In this document: positions 1-9,591 of the stretch, in pieces
How positions within the stretch are numbered: position 1 is the stretch's first letter
Layout of the letters: each line of letters starts with the position of its first letter
DNA from: Pandoraea terrae
GTDB lineage: Bacteria > Pseudomonadota > Gammaproteobacteria > Burkholderiales > Burkholderiaceae
Direction: 5' to 3'
NCBI RefSeq assembly: GCF_902459695.1
Contig: NZ_CABPRZ010000009.1
Location: 146,976-210,975 of the forward strand
DNA: 64,000 nucleotides
Program-made: the position numbers and the translations under genes
The notes under the pieces: generated by a model
The model's database searches: none
Told to the model about the DNA's origin: nothing
The model's input: the letters and a program-made list of their open reading frames with translations, nothing else

Positions 1-152
1 GCATGTAATTCGCTCAAGATTCAAGATTTTTGCCGGATTCCTGACCGGGAGGGGCGAGCCAGGACGTTTTTTAATGACGCGCGGTGACCTTTTACGGTGA
101 GATACGTTAGAATTCCCGGCATATCGGGCCCACGTGCCAGGAAGTCTTTACG

Positions 153-962
153 ATGAGCCGTATTTCCCTCACCCTCTCCGATTCGGCACTCTCCGACCTG
201 CGCAAGGACTTCGACGCCTTCGTGCGCATTTCCGCGGCTGTCGACCGTCATTTCACGCCGCCGCCCTTCGACGACTTTCTGCGCGCGCGCCTGCTCGACA
301 GCACCGTGCCGCTGACCGAAGCGGCCGTCGCGCAATTGCTGGCCGGCGGCCATTACGCCTGGGCCAAGCGCACTTTCGACAAGCAATTCCCGGACGTCGT
401 CTCGATTATTCTCAATCAGGCGCGTCAGCACGGCTTCTACTTCGTGTCGCGGCCCGAGTGGAGCCGTGAAGATCTGGCGCGTCAGGCCACCCGCTGGGCC
501 GAAGGGATCGTTCGCGAGGCCAAAGGCGAGGAAAGGACCGTCGAATCGCTGGCCGGGCAGATCGTGACCTCCTCGCAAGACCTGCGTGCGCTTGAAGCGG
601 CACTCCAGACGCCCGCCTGGCGCGCCGCGTCGCTGCTGCGCGAGCGCGTATTCGAGGCCAAACGCGGCGTCGAGACGGCGCGCGCGTTTGCCGCACGGGA
701 AAAACTCGGGGAATTGAAGGCGCTGCTCGACCTGGGCGTCATCTATGGCTCGGTCGGTGCCCAGGAAGGCCAACAGATGCTTGACTATTTGCGCGTGCTG
801 CGCCCGGAGCTGTTCAACGACGATGCGGGCATTCTCGAGCGCATCGCCGGCTGGCTGCGCCATCTGCTGACGCCCGCGCCGGTGCGCCCGGCGGCAATCG
901 CCCCGGCGCCCGGCAGGATCACCGACCCGGCGGCGGCGCCGCCAACACCTGTCAGCGAATGA
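153..962 (+). CDS. Hypothetical soluble protein (269 aa)
   Basis: I do not recognise a family. The protein starts MSRISLTLSD, has no signal peptide or membrane segment, and reads as mostly charged, helical sequence up to about residue 235, followed by a proline/alanine-rich tail (residues 245-269). The ATG at 153 is preceded by a weak GGAAG. Codon use is typical of the neighbours, and the frame stays open and GC-rich at third positions, so it is probably a real gene. Its end converges on the EamA gene, with an 11-base overlap of the two coding 3' ends. Nothing in the context suggests a role. Confidence 0.75.
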   Translation: MSRISLTLSDSALSDLRKDFDAFVRISAAVDRHFTPPPFDDFLRARLLDSTVPLTEAAVAQLLAGGHYAWAKRTFDKQFPDVVSIILNQARQHGFYFVSRPEWSREDLARQATRWAEGIVREAKGEERTVESLAGQIVTSSQDLRALEAALQTPAWRAASLLRERVFEAKRGVETARAFAAREKLGELKALLDLGVIYGSVGAQEGQQMLDYLRVLRPELFNDDAGILERIAGWLRHLLTPAPVRPAAIAPAPGRITDPAAAPPTPVSE

Positions 963-1845
963 AAATCAGCGCCACCCCCGCGCCTGCCAGCAAGGCGCCG
1001 TACCATGCGCCGGCGGCCGGCGCCTGCCGGGTACGCAGCCACAGCAGCGGCAGCACCATGATCGGCGTCGTGGCCGAAAGCGTTGCGATCACGCCCGTGT
1101 TACCACGCCCCATGCCATAGAGCAGCAAGGTCATGCCGACGGCCACGCCGATAAATCCCGAAAGGGCCGTCAGCCCGATCACTTTCGGCGTAAGCGCGGC
1201 AAAGGTTGCCCGGCCACGGCGGGCCGCCAGCGCCGTCAGCCCGAGCGCCGACACGGCCACACGCACGGCCGAAGCCCCCACCGGGTCCACGCCCGCCGCC
1301 ATCACCGGCTTGGCGATCAGCGTGCCGATCGAATGGCACAACGCCGCCGTCAGGCCGATCGCCACGCCCGTCTTGACATCCCCTCGCACCGTTTCCCAAT
1401 GATGCGCGCCTTCACGGCGCCCGCCGAAGGCGATCGCCAGCGCGACGCCCGCGGTCACCAGCGCGATTCCGGCGACCGCGCGCCACCCAAGCTGCTCGCC
1501 GAGCAGCAGATAGCCGAGAACGGCCGTCATGGGCGCATTCGTCGCGAAGATAATTGAGTTGCGGCGCGGACCGAGCCGGCCGAGCGAGGTATACAAAATG
1601 GTATCGCCGACCAGGATGCCGACGAGCCCCGAGGCCGTCAGCCGCAGCCACTGCCCCGCGTCGAGCGACGGCCACCCGCGCAGGCACGCCAGCGCCACGA
1701 GCAGCATGGCGAGCACGAGCAACATGCGAACGTAATTGAAGGCGAAAGAGCCGGCCTGACGGACCGGATGGATGGCGATCATGCCGCTGCAGGCCCAGCA
1801 CAACGCGGCGCCAAGTGCCGCCAGATAAGCGAGATGGGTTGTCAT
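952..1845 (-). CDS. EamA/DMT-family inner-membrane transporter
   Basis: A 297-residue protein with about ten hydrophobic segments in two similar halves, as in the drug/metabolite transporter superfamily (two EamA domains, roughly residues 5-135 and 155-295). The first half holds the typical sequence ending in LLGEQLGW, the second ends with APAAGAWYGALLAGAGVALI. The frame is open 10 codons further upstream, but the ATG at 1845 (MTTHLAYLAA) puts the first membrane segment at the N terminus, so I use it. There is no strong ribosome site. Family members export small metabolites or amino acids, and the substrate is not predictable here. Confidence 0.88.
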   Translation of the reverse strand: MTTHLAYLAALGAALCWACSGMIAIHPVRQAGSFAFNYVRMLLVLAMLLVALACLRGWPSLDAGQWLRLTASGLVGILVGDTILYTSLGRLGPRRNSIIFATNAPMTAVLGYLLLGEQLGWRAVAGIALVTAGVALAIAFGGRREGAHHWETVRGDVKTGVAIGLTAALCHSIGTLIAKPVMAAGVDPVGASAVRVAVSALGLTALAARRGRATFAALTPKVIGLTALSGFIGVAVGMTLLLYGMGRGNTGVIATLSATTPIMVLPLLWLRTRQAPAAGAWYGALLAGAGVALIFIR

Positions 1846-2563
1846 TGTCGAGGAAATGGCCCGCGCGCGAGCCATCGCACGCGCCGGTGGGGGGCCATTA
1901 TAGTCCCCGGCCGGCGGCCGATGCGTTCATTTCCGCGATTTGGAAGCTACTGAACCTACGTGCCGGCACTTACGTTTCAGAATTGAAACATTTTTGGCAT
2001 GTTTGGATGACGCTGCCTGAGCCGCGCCGGCAAATTGTTTTGCCGATCAAGCGCCTACCTTCACTGGCATGGATCTCGCATGAATTGCCTCACGATTTGG
2101 ACACCGTAGTCATAAGGTGATCCTTACCCGCGGTAGCACGGTTCGCACTCAATGTGGTGCAACTGAGACACAAAACTATAGCAACCGAAAACGCGGCACA
2201 GGAAAAAAAGAGCGCACGAATGCCACGATGCGCAAGTGTGGACAACGGGGGATTGCGTGGAAAGAGCGCACGTATGTTTCACGGGGGAAGTCGGGGCGAT
2301 CTACCTCACCAGTGGTCGCTCGCCTGACAGGACTGACCGCGCGCCGGCGTCAGCCGCCAGCGCACACGCAAGTCGCCGTGACCATCATGGCCGCGACGGC
2401 GCGGCCCCCGTCGTCACTGCACGTATTGCCTCGACCGGGCGCCGTGCCACACAACAAACACCTTCTGTCGACGCGTTCATCGAAAGCCCATCCCCGCTCC
2501 CTGGAAACATCCGGGGTCAGCATCCCGTCCGCCGAATCGCCACCGCCCCTCGAGGAGAAGCCC
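1846..2563. other. Intergenic stretch, no gene supported
   Basis: About 0.7 kb between the EamA gene and the methyltransferase gene. The reading frame of the downstream gene stays open back to 2117, but that upstream part is low-complexity, arginine-rich and unlike any family, and a good ribosome site lies at 2553-2560 instead. I saw no hairpin terminator, RNA gene or repeat. Promoters for the two divergent flanking genes must lie here, but I cannot place them. Confidence 0.5.
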
Positions 2564-3289
2564 ATGCTATCGCCTGAACAACAACGAGAACTGACCATGC
2601 CCGGCCACGATAACCCGTCCCTCCCGATAAGCACCGGACTGGAAGCTCCTCGAGACTCATCGCCCGGCCGGCCACGCACGCACGACGAATTGTTCGAAGT
2701 CGTCGTGCGCGTGAGCGCGACCCTTTTGCTGAGCCTGTTTGCCTACAGTGCCGTCGTTCACTGGCGAGCGGAGCCCGGCCGGATCACCCTGTTGCTTCTG
2801 GTCGTCGACGCGTTCTTGATCATGGGCCTCTCGCTGTTTGCACGGGTGCCGAAGAAGCGCGACTGGGGGCCAGTTTCATTCCTATGTACGATGGGCGCGA
2901 CGTATTACTTCCTCGCAGTTCAGCTTGCGCCGGGAACGAAGCTTATTCCCGAAACCCTCGGGGCAATCCTGCAAGTGTCGGGAATTCTCTGGCAATTTTT
3001 TGCCAAGGCGTCGCTGCGTGGCTCGTTCGGCCTCTTGCCCGCCAATCGCGGCATCGTGTCGCGCGGCGCCTATCGTTTCATGCGGCATCCGATGTATCTT
3101 GGCTATCTCATCACCGACATCGGCTTTCTGTTCACAAACTTCGGATGGCAAAATTTGTTGGTGTATGGCATCCAGTTTGGCCTTCAAGTTGGCCGCATCA
3201 TTCGCGAGGAGCGACTCTTGTCCGCGGATCAAAGCTACCGCGCATACATGGGCAAGGTTCGATATCGTGTAATTCCGGGAATTTTCTGA
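2564..3289 (+). CDS. Isoprenylcysteine carboxyl methyltransferase (ICMT)-type membrane protein
   Basis: A 241-residue membrane protein with about five hydrophobic segments. The C-terminal half has the family signature: RGAYRFMRHPMYLGYLI (about residues 172-188), followed by a final helix and an EERLL...Y motif near residues 215-227. Family members of this PEMT/ICMT fold methylate lipids or other membrane-embedded substrates using S-adenosylmethionine. The target in bacteria is usually unknown. The ATG at 2564 has GAGGAG seven bases upstream. The first 45 residues are polar and probably cytoplasmic. It is a lone gene next to an IS remnant. Confidence 0.82.
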   Translation: MLSPEQQRELTMPGHDNPSLPISTGLEAPRDSSPGRPRTHDELFEVVVRVSATLLLSLFAYSAVVHWRAEPGRITLLLLVVDAFLIMGLSLFARVPKKRDWGPVSFLCTMGATYYFLAVQLAPGTKLIPETLGAILQVSGILWQFFAKASLRGSFGLLPANRGIVSRGAYRFMRHPMYLGYLITDIGFLFTNFGWQNLLVYGIQFGLQVGRIIREERLLSADQSYRAYMGKVRYRVIPGIF

Positions 3290-3366
3290 TTCGAAAGCCG
3301 CACCGAGGAATGCGCAAGCGGTGCGGCGGGCAGCGGTGTCGGGCTTGCGCCCGGAATGCTGCTGCC

Positions 3367-3393
3367 GTATTCCCCCACTGAAACCTGCACAGG
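3367..3393 (+). repeat. Left inverted repeat of the IS remnant
   Basis: Reads GTATTCCCCCACTGAAACC and continues to CACAGG. It pairs with the right repeat at 3741-3768 and sits just past the transposase stop codon at 3394. Confidence 0.7.
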
Positions 3394-3717
3394 TTAAGCG
3401 GCTAAAGCAAACGCCTGAGCCGGGGTCATCGTCTTCAGCGCCTGATGGGGACGGCCCAGCGTGCCGAAGCGTGCTATCGGAGTCCGCTCGGGCGCACTGC
3501 CGGCTGTCGTCGCCTTGCCGCTGCGCGACAGGTGCCAGCCCATCGGTTGGCCATGCAGCGCTCGCCATCTTCCGCCCGCGACTCGACTTCGGAGGGGGAG
3601 ATGTGAAACGCGGGTCGCCTCGGCTACCGTCGTCTTTCCCTGAATGATGTCCAGCACCAGCGCGCTCTTGCGCTTGGCCGTCCATCGTTTGATTTCTTCT
3701 TCCATCTTCGTGCTCAT
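3394..3717 (-). pseudogene. IS3-type transposase remnant, orfA start joined to orfB end
   Basis: The N terminus (MSTKMEEEIKRWTAKRKSAL, then DIIQGKTTVAEATR) is the helix-turn-helix region of an IS3-family OrfA. The C terminus (GRPHQALKTMTPAQAFALAA) is the usual end of OrfB, after the catalytic glutamate. The middle 50 residues match neither well. All catalytic DDE residues are absent, so this is a deletion product and not a working transposase. The frame is still open across the joint, which suggests either a recent in-frame deletion or chance. Confidence 0.8.
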
Positions 3718-3740
3718 GTGGCAGTCTTCTAAGGTTACGA

Positions 3741-3768
3741 CCTGAGCAGGAAATCAGTGGGTAAATAC
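3741..3768 (-). repeat. Right inverted repeat of the IS remnant
   Basis: On the minus strand it reads GTATTTACCCACTGATTTCC and continues to CTCAGG. It lies 24 bases upstream of the orfA start, a normal spacing for IS3 elements. Confidence 0.7.
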
Positions 3769-3950
3769 ACTGCGTCACATAGGCGCTCGAAGCCACTGAC
3801 TCCGATGCCGACGCCGACGCCGAATCGCGACGTCTTCAATCACGCTCAAAGCAGATGAATCCCTGGGAGACGATCGTTGGGAGCCGGCTTTCGCCAGCCC
3901 GCATCCCCGCACCACGACAGATGCAAGCCGCGCGCGTTTGGGATGCGGAA

Positions 3951-4454
3951 TTATGAAGTGGTATTACGGGGCGGCGCCGGGCTTTTTTCCTGATCCCCAA
4001 AGTGGCCCGCCATGTAGCTGTCGATGACAGCCAACAATCCATACAAATAATTCCTGACGCTTTCCAGCTCCCGGTCGCCGAGCGTGCGCTCGAAGGCTTC
4101 CAGACTCCCGTTGACGGATTCGTAATAAGCATTGATCATCGCCAGGCGATTCGAAATAAACCGCAGCAAGATGCGCCGCCCGTCGGTTGGATCTGGCTCA
4201 CGCTTTATCAATCCCACGTGTTCAAGGCGATTGAGAGACGTCGTGATGCTCGCCGGCGACAACCCCATCAGTTTCGACAGCCTGCCCGGCGTGACAGGCT
4301 GCGCCTCGTCGTAATAAGCAATTTCCAGGCACTTCAGGTCGGTGACGTTCAATCCCAACTCACCGGCGACAAACTGGTTGAAGGCAGCCAATTTGACACC
4401 GAGCATAAACCGGAGCCTGACGACTTCCACACGCTTTTCGGAGTCATGTTCCAT
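3951..4454 (-). CDS. MarR-family transcriptional regulator at the end of the tad locus
   Basis: A 167-residue MarR-type protein. The winged helix spans about residues 50-105: LSKLMGLSPASITTSLNRLE is the recognition region and the wing reads EPDPTDGRRILLRF. Flanking helices would form the dimer. The ATG at 4454 has AGGG six bases upstream. An in-frame ATG two codons earlier lacks this spacing. It begins only 19 bases after the tadC stop on the same strand, so it is probably translated from the end of the tad transcript. Such proteins usually repress nearby genes and respond to small ligands. A role in controlling the pilus operon is an inference from position only. Confidence 0.88.
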   Translation of the reverse strand: MEHDSEKRVEVVRLRFMLGVKLAAFNQFVAGELGLNVTDLKCLEIAYYDEAQPVTPGRLSKLMGLSPASITTSLNRLEHVGLIKREPDPTDGRRILLRFISNRLAMINAYYESVNGSLEAFERTLGDRELESVRNYLYGLLAVIDSYMAGHFGDQEKSPAPPRNTTS

Positions 4455-4473
4455 GATCATCCCTGCATCAGGT

Positions 4474-5451
4474 TTAAGGCAATCCGCTGCCCGCGTGGCC
4501 GGTCAACGTCGGCAGCAACACGCGAACCACCTGGATAAACGCGGGGCCGAGCAAGACCAGCATCAGCGTCGGAAAGATGCAAAAAATCAGTGGAAACAGT
4601 AATTTGACGGCGATTTTCCCGGCAGCCTCTTCCGCCCGAAGACGTCGCTTAAGGCGTAGGTGTTCCGAGTGCACACGCAGCGAGTCCCCCACGCTGGTGC
4701 CGAAGCGCTCCGCCTGAATCAGCATGGCCACCAGAACGTCGACGTCTTCCACGCCGGTACGCAACGCCAGATTTTTCAGCGCTGTTTCCTTGCTTGAGCC
4801 AGTCCTCAATTCAAGCAGCACCAGTTGCAACTCCTCACTCAGCTCCCTGCATTTGAGGTGCAATTCGTCGGCGACCTTCATGAGCGCAGCGTCCAGTCCG
4901 AGCCCCGCTTCCACGCATACCGTGAGCAGATCCAGCGCATCGGGAAAATTCTCGAAAATCGTTTGCTTGCGCAGACGTCCGCGACGCGCAAGGATGACAT
5001 TCGGCAGGTAATAGCCAACGCCTGCAAATATCAGCAACAACATCAAGAGCACATTTTTCTTCTCGGGTCCCAGGTATGGGCCCGCCGCAATCATGCAGAC
5101 GGCGGGCAAACCGATGGCCAAGATGGTCTTGGCAGCGAAATAAATCGCTGGAGCGGCCGCGTCGCGCCACCCCGCGTTCATGAATTTCGTGCGCAACAAC
5201 GAACGCTCCCAGCCCTCCTTGGGAAGGGAGAGTTTGGCGATCGGCTCCGAAACGCTGGCGAACTTCTGCACCCATTGCGCCCCCGCGCTATCCATCGTTT
5301 CGGATGGCGACTGCCCGGTGCTGGCAAGCTGCCCGAGACGGCGCTGTATCGAGTTCGGCATGATCAGTGCCATCAAGCCGAACGCGGCGACGGCGACGAT
5401 CGCAAAAACGATGGCCAGTAGCAACAGTTGTTCAGTTTTCATGTCGGGCAT
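4474..5451 (-). CDS. tadC: TadC, inner-membrane platform protein of the Flp pilus
   Basis: A 325-residue member of the type II secretion F (GspF) family. It has an N-terminal membrane helix (about residues 8-30), a pair of helices near 105-150 including a GVGYYLPNVILARRGR stretch, a cytoplasmic GspF domain (about 165-290, ENFPDALDLLTVCVEAGLGL) and a last helix near 290-315. With TadB it forms the platform on which the TadA ATPase drives pilin assembly. The start could also be the ATG three codons later. It follows tadB with a 42-base gap. Function is assigned from family and from the complete tad context. Confidence 0.93.
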   Translation of the reverse strand: MPDMKTEQLLLLAIVFAIVAVAAFGLMALIMPNSIQRRLGQLASTGQSPSETMDSAGAQWVQKFASVSEPIAKLSLPKEGWERSLLRTKFMNAGWRDAAAPAIYFAAKTILAIGLPAVCMIAAGPYLGPEKKNVLLMLLLIFAGVGYYLPNVILARRGRLRKQTIFENFPDALDLLTVCVEAGLGLDAALMKVADELHLKCRELSEELQLVLLELRTGSSKETALKNLALRTGVEDVDVLVAMLIQAERFGTSVGDSLRVHSEHLRLKRRLRAEEAAGKIAVKLLFPLIFCIFPTLMLVLLGPAFIQVVRVLLPTLTGHAGSGLP

Positions 5452-5493
5452 GGGATAGACCCATCTCCAAAAGATGAAAGTGAAGCGCTCGCG

Positions 5494-6471
5494 TCAAATA
5501 TGAATGCGAATGATTTTTCGCATCCAGACCACGCCGAACGTCATCATGACGAGCGCTGCGCCGATCATTTTCACACCGGCTGGATCGGTCCACAAAATGC
5601 GGAGAAAGTCCGGATTAATGACCGATATCAGCAACGCCATCACCAATGGCAAAACTCCAAGAATCCAGGCCGACAGACGGCCTTCGGACGACAACACCCG
5701 GACCTTGCCGAGCAGCGCGAGCCGACTGCGGATAATCTGGCTGATGTTGCCGAGAATTTCGGCCAGGTTGCCGCCGGTCTCCCGCTGAATTAACACCGCG
5801 ACCACAAAGTAGCGCAGGTCGTTGATCGGTACGCGAGTGGCCAACCCGGTCAGCGCGTCGTTGAGCGGGACGCCAAAATTGATCTCGTCGAACGCGACGC
5901 GAAACTCGCCACCAATGGGCGCGGGCATTTCGTCTCCCACGATGCCGAGTGCGGTCGAGAAGGAATGCCCCGCCCGCAACGACCGGCTAAGCATGTCGGT
6001 AGCCTCGGGCAATTGCTCCTCGATCTGCTTGAGCCGGGAAGCCTTGGCCCGAGCCACCTTGAGCGACGCGAAGCCGGGGGCAATCAGCATCGCCACCGCT
6101 AGCGCCAGCGGCGAGAGGTGGATCATGTTCCCTGCCGCCCAAACAACGAACGGCGGAAACGCGGTGTAGAAGAAAAACTTCTCTACGGACCAACTCAACC
6201 CGGACTGAACCAACCAGCGATCGAGCGCGTGAATGCGCGGCACCTGCAACAGCAAGCGGGCAAGCGTTGGCGACGCGCTCAGTTCACGTTGCTTGAGAAT
6301 CGACAGCGCCTTGTCGTTTCCATGCCCGCCTGCGGACATCATGCGGATACGGCTTTCGACCCGCTTTGCGGCACCGCTGTGGCGGCTTTGCCACCAGATA
6401 TACGTGGCCTCGATCAGTAAAATGATCGCGAAGAACACCAGGATAATGAAGCCGTAGAATAGATAATTCAT
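5494..6471 (-). CDS. tadB: TadB, inner-membrane platform protein of the Flp pilus
   Basis: A 325-residue GspF-family protein: N-terminal helix (residues 3-23), paired helices near 115-155, GspF domain around 165-290 (EQLPEATDMLSRSLRAGHSF; QRETGGNLAEILGNIS) and C-terminal helices. The open frame continues 62 codons further upstream, but that part is antisense-like and arginine-rich. The ATG at 6471 has GAGAGG seven bases upstream and starts directly with a membrane helix, so it is the better start. It lies 83 bases after tadA and is the partner of TadC. Confidence 0.93.
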   Translation of the reverse strand: MNYLFYGFIILVFFAIILLIEATYIWWQSRHSGAAKRVESRIRMMSAGGHGNDKALSILKQRELSASPTLARLLLQVPRIHALDRWLVQSGLSWSVEKFFFYTAFPPFVVWAAGNMIHLSPLALAVAMLIAPGFASLKVARAKASRLKQIEEQLPEATDMLSRSLRAGHSFSTALGIVGDEMPAPIGGEFRVAFDEINFGVPLNDALTGLATRVPINDLRYFVVAVLIQRETGGNLAEILGNISQIIRSRLALLGKVRVLSSEGRLSAWILGVLPLVMALLISVINPDFLRILWTDPAGVKMIGAALVMMTFGVVWMRKIIRIHI

Positions 6472-6554
6472 GACGATGCCTCTCTCAATGGCCCACCGGC
6501 TTCGCGCCGCCCCGTCTGCAGCCCCGCCTTGCCTGTCGTCCCGCCCGATTGCCG

Positions 6555-7922
6555 TTACACGGGATAAAGCCTGGTCGGGTCGTATAGCGTGTCTGGCACC
6601 GCCACGCCAAAGGCCTGCAGTCGCTCCGAAAATTTCGGCCGCACGCCGGTTGCGCAAAAGTGCCCCGTGATGCGGCCGTTTTTATCCACACCCTCGCGCT
6701 TGAAGGTGAAAATTTCCTGCAGATTGATAATGTCGCCTTCCATGCCGGTGATTTCCTGGATGCTGGTGATCTTTCGGCGTCCATCTGTCAGCCGGGCCAC
6801 CTGAACGATCACGCTGAGCGCAGAACTGATCTGATGGCGCGCGCCCTTGGGCGGCAAATTCAGCCCGGCCATACCGATCATGTTTTCAAGCCGTGTCAGC
6901 GCATCGCGGGGTGTGTTCGCATGCACCGTCGCCAGCGACCCCTCGTGTCCCGTGTTCATCGCCTGCAGCATGTCGAACGCCTCGGCGCCGCGCACTTCGC
7001 CGAGGATGATCCGGTCGGGCCGCATCCGCAGCGCGTTGCGCACCAGCGAACGTTGCGTGATCTCGCCCTTGCCCTCGATGTTGGGCGGGCGTGTCTCGAG
7101 CCGCAGGACGTGCAACTGTCGCATCTGCAACTCCGCCGCGTCTTCGATCGTCACGATTCGTTCGTCTGCCGGAATGAACCCGGACAAGATATTGAGCAAC
7201 GTTGTTTTGCCGCTGCCCGTGCCGCCCGAAATCAATACGTTCAGTTTGGCGGCCGACATCGCCTCCAGCACTTGGACCATCGGCGGTGTGAGGCTTTGAA
7301 ATTCGACCAGGTCCTTCACGGTTAGCGGATTGACGGCAAAGCGGCGAATCGACAACAGCGGGCCGTCGATCGCCGAGGGCGGGATGATCGCATTCATGCG
7401 CGAGCCGTCCGGCAAACGTGCGTCAACCATCGGGCTCGATTCATCGATTCGGCGACCTACGCGGGACACGATCTTTTCGATGACCTTCATCAAATGCGCG
7501 TCGTCGTAAAAGGTGACATCGGTCAGCTCCAGCTTGCCGCGCCGTTCGATATACACATGCTTGTACGTGTTCACCAGAATGTCGGAGATGGTCGGGTCTG
7601 CCAGCAGTGGTTCGAGCGGGCCAAAGCCGAGCATTTCGTCGCGCACGTCGTGCACCAGGCGGCGTCGCTCGACTTCGTTCATCGGAACGTTGTCTTCGTC
7701 GATAATGCGCTCGACCAGCTTCGCCAGTTCATGCTGGATCTGCTCGTTCGAGAGCCGCTGGAGCTTTTCCAGCTCGATGCGGTCGATAATGGTCTGATGC
7801 ACGTTTCTCTTGAGTTCCTGATACGCCCTTTTGGCCATTCCGCCTTGATCCCCGCCGTGGTCGTGCCCGGGCAAATCGCCGGGGCTGAGAAATTGCTCAC
7901 GCAGTGTCATGACGCGTTCCAT
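6555..7922 (-). CDS. tadA: TadA/CpaF, pilus assembly ATPase
   Basis: A 455-residue secretion ATPase of the VirB11/PulE family. Residues 40-200 are the N-terminal domain ([20 protein letters not shown] near 99-118). Walker A is GGTGSGKTT at 233-241, Walker B is RIILGEVRG at 304-312, and the conserved [16 protein letters not shown] follows at 331. It powers pilin polymerisation (and, in other species, retraction) through TadB and TadC. The start at 7922 has AGGAGAG six bases upstream. All motifs are intact and length is normal. Confidence 0.96.
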   Translation of the reverse strand: MERVMTLREQFLSPGDLPGHDHGGDQGGMAKRAYQELKRNVHQTIIDRIELEKLQRLSNEQIQHELAKLVERIIDEDNVPMNEVERRRLVHDVRDEMLGFGPLEPLLADPTISDILVNTYKHVYIERRGKLELTDVTFYDDAHLMKVIEKIVSRVGRRIDESSPMVDARLPDGSRMNAIIPPSAIDGPLLSIRRFAVNPLTVKDLVEFQSLTPPMVQVLEAMSAAKLNVLISGGTGSGKTTLLNILSGFIPADERIVTIEDAAELQMRQLHVLRLETRPPNIEGKGEITQRSLVRNALRMRPDRIILGEVRGAEAFDMLQAMNTGHEGSLATVHANTPRDALTRLENMIGMAGLNLPPKGARHQISSALSVIVQVARLTDGRRKITSIQEITGMEGDIINLQEIFTFKREGVDKNGRITGHFCATGVRPKFSERLQAFGVAVPDTLYDPTRLYPV

Positions 7923-7939
7923 GATTCGCTCTCCTGAGT

Positions 7940-9118
7940 TCAGGCCCTGCTCAACGTCGGCTTACTGAAAATTCTTTGCAAAATGCCGCTCCGACGGGTG
8001 GACGGCGGCGGCGACAGACTACGCACTAGTTCGCTCAAGCCTTTCGCCACGCCGCTCGATTTCGCCAGCCGCAGAATCGGCACGCCCTGATTGACCGAAG
8101 CCGACACGGAGGCACCGTCTTCCGGAATGACGCTCGCCACTCGCAGGCCCAGCGCCTTCTCGAGTTCGGGCAGCCCCACCGCACCTTTTTTTTCGTAGCG
8201 ATTGACTACCACCCGCACCTTATCCGCGCGGTAGCCGAGAGAGCGAAAGATGTCGAGAAGCCGGCGCCCGCCACGCAAATAGGGCACACTCAATTGCAGT
8301 ACCGAAAAAATGCACTCGCTCTGGTCGAGCGCTACGATCGACACGTTGCTCAGACTCTGGCCGATGTCGAATATGATGAGGTCGTATTCGTGCCGCACCA
8401 GATTCAGGATGCGCTGCAAATGTTCCGCCTTGACTTCCTTTGCCTTGGCGGGATCGGCCGCACCGGCCAGCACGTCGAAGCTGTTGCTGATATGTGTCAG
8501 ACACGCTTCGAGGAACGCCGGGTCGAGTCGGTCAATCTGCGTGCTCACCTCTGCCAACGTGGCCGGCGGCGTGACTTCCGACACCAAAAAGGCCGCTTCG
8601 CCGAATTGCTGGTTCAAATCGATGAGCAGTGTGCGCTTGCCGGCCACCGACGCGGCAAAGCCGAGGTTGGCGGCCAAAAAGGAGGTGCCGCTCCCCCCTT
8701 TACAGGACACGAATGAGATCACGCGGCCCTCGCGCCGCGTGCTGTGGACTTTGCGTGCCGCGCCGTCGACGGCATTACGCAAAGCCAGCGGATCGCCTGG
8801 CCACGGCTGCACGTCGCGTACGCCGGCACGCATGGCTTGAATCAGCAGATCGGCCGACGGTGACGGCGCCAACAGCATGCAGGTCAGATCGGCATGCCGC
8901 GCGGTAAGTGCGGAGAGCGTGTCGAAATCCTGTTGCGCCATCCGGACGCCATCCACTATCAGCAAATCGACGCTGTCCAGCGTCTGCTGCTGGGTACCAA
9001 GATCGGCCAGCGCCGCGGTCGATGTCCTGGCGTGGTGATGGGCGTCGCCCTCCCCGACGATCCGCGCGATCTCGCTCGCTTGCGCCGGGTCGGGTGAAAT
9101 AATGAGAATGTCGATCAT
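7940..9118 (-). CDS. tadZ: TadZ/CpaE, pilus localisation ATPase-like protein
   Basis: A 392-residue protein with a receiver-like N-terminal domain (residues 1-125, starting [10 protein letters not shown]) and a MinD/ParA-type domain from 130 on. The P-loop is a deviant Walker [10 protein letters not shown] at 138-146, followed by [16 protein letters not shown]. In the family this protein places the pilus machine at its site in the cell. The usual signature lysine of MinD is shifted, as in other CpaE proteins. GGGAAG lies upstream of the ATG. The tadA start follows after 17 bases. Confidence 0.92.
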   Translation of the reverse strand: MIDILIISPDPAQASEIARIVGEGDAHHHARTSTAALADLGTQQQTLDSVDLLIVDGVRMAQQDFDTLSALTARHADLTCMLLAPSPSADLLIQAMRAGVRDVQPWPGDPLALRNAVDGAARKVHSTRREGRVISFVSCKGGSGTSFLAANLGFAASVAGKRTLLIDLNQQFGEAAFLVSEVTPPATLAEVSTQIDRLDPAFLEACLTHISNSFDVLAGAADPAKAKEVKAEHLQRILNLVRHEYDLIIFDIGQSLSNVSIVALDQSECIFSVLQLSVPYLRGGRRLLDIFRSLGYRADKVRVVVNRYEKKGAVGLPELEKALGLRVASVIPEDGASVSASVNQGVPILRLAKSSGVAKGLSELVRSLSPPPSTRRSGILQRIFSKPTLSRA

Positions 9119-9147
9119 TTCGTTCTTCCCTGTAAATGAGGCGTGCG

Positions 9148-9591
9148 CTAACTGCAGGTGGGATTCGTGCCGCCCACGCTATTCAGGCTTTCCGTGGGCA
9201 ACGTCGTCGTGAATGGTGGCATCGTCACCGTGAATCGAGTAAAGGGCACCGCCGTATTGATCGAGACACCGGCGATGCTGACTGTGACTGAGACCGACGT
9301 GTAAGCCACGTTGATGTTGCCGGGTTGCAGAATGGGCAACATCTGCTGCATTTTTATGTACAGAGGACTGGACGCCGTCAGCGGCATCGGTTCAATGTCG
9401 CACACCACCGCCATTCGGGCGCCGAGGCGGGTCGCTTCGCCCACGGTATTCCAGTAAAAAAGCACACGCCCCATTTCCATGACGCCGATCAGCAGCGGAA
9501 AGAAGGCCAACGAAACCAGGGCGAAATCGATCGCGGCGGCGCCTCGCTGACGCCGAGTGCCGGGGCGCCGATGCTTGTTGAACGTGTTCAT
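9148..9591 (-). CDS. TadE/TadF-like minor pseudopilin (147 aa)
   Basis: A short protein with a positively charged start, RRQRGAAAIDFALVSL, and one hydrophobic helix at about residues 17-40, followed by a beta-rich periplasmic part. This is the TadE-like pattern: a class III prepilin-type leader cut by TadV after the glycine, with the acidic residue (D) replacing the usual glutamate five residues on. The start codon overlaps the stop of the preceding tadE-like gene (ATGA), so the two are translationally coupled. It probably forms a minor subunit of the Flp pilus. Confidence 0.87.
   Translation of the reverse strand: MNTFNKHRRPGTRRQRGAAAIDFALVSLAFFPLLIGVMEMGRVLFYWNTVGEATRLGARMAVVCDIEPMPLTASSPLYIKMQQMLPILQPGNINVAYTSVSVTVSIAGVSINTAVPFTRFTVTMPPFTTTLPTESLNSVGGTNPTCS

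Larger units (their letters stand above)
3367..3768 (-). mobile_element. Internally deleted IS3-family element (about 400 bp)
   Basis: The element is bounded by imperfect inverted repeats at 3367-3393 and 3741-3768 (22 of 27 positions match with one gap; core CCCACTGA). Between them lies one frame whose first 35 or so residues match IS3-family OrfA and whose last 20 match the end of OrfB. About 0.8-1 kb that should hold the rest of orfA and the DDE catalytic core is missing. No clear target-site duplication flanks it. It cannot move by itself, but with both ends kept a full-length relative might move it. Confidence 0.75.

Noticed and set aside
2117..2563. N-terminal extension of the ICMT-type gene
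   Set aside because: Arginine-rich, low-complexity sequence. The ATG at 2564 has a proper ribosome site.
3780..3835. Short CCGACG(CCGACGCCG) tandem-like sequence
   Set aside because: Two or three imperfect units in a GC-rich gap. It is not more than chance would give.
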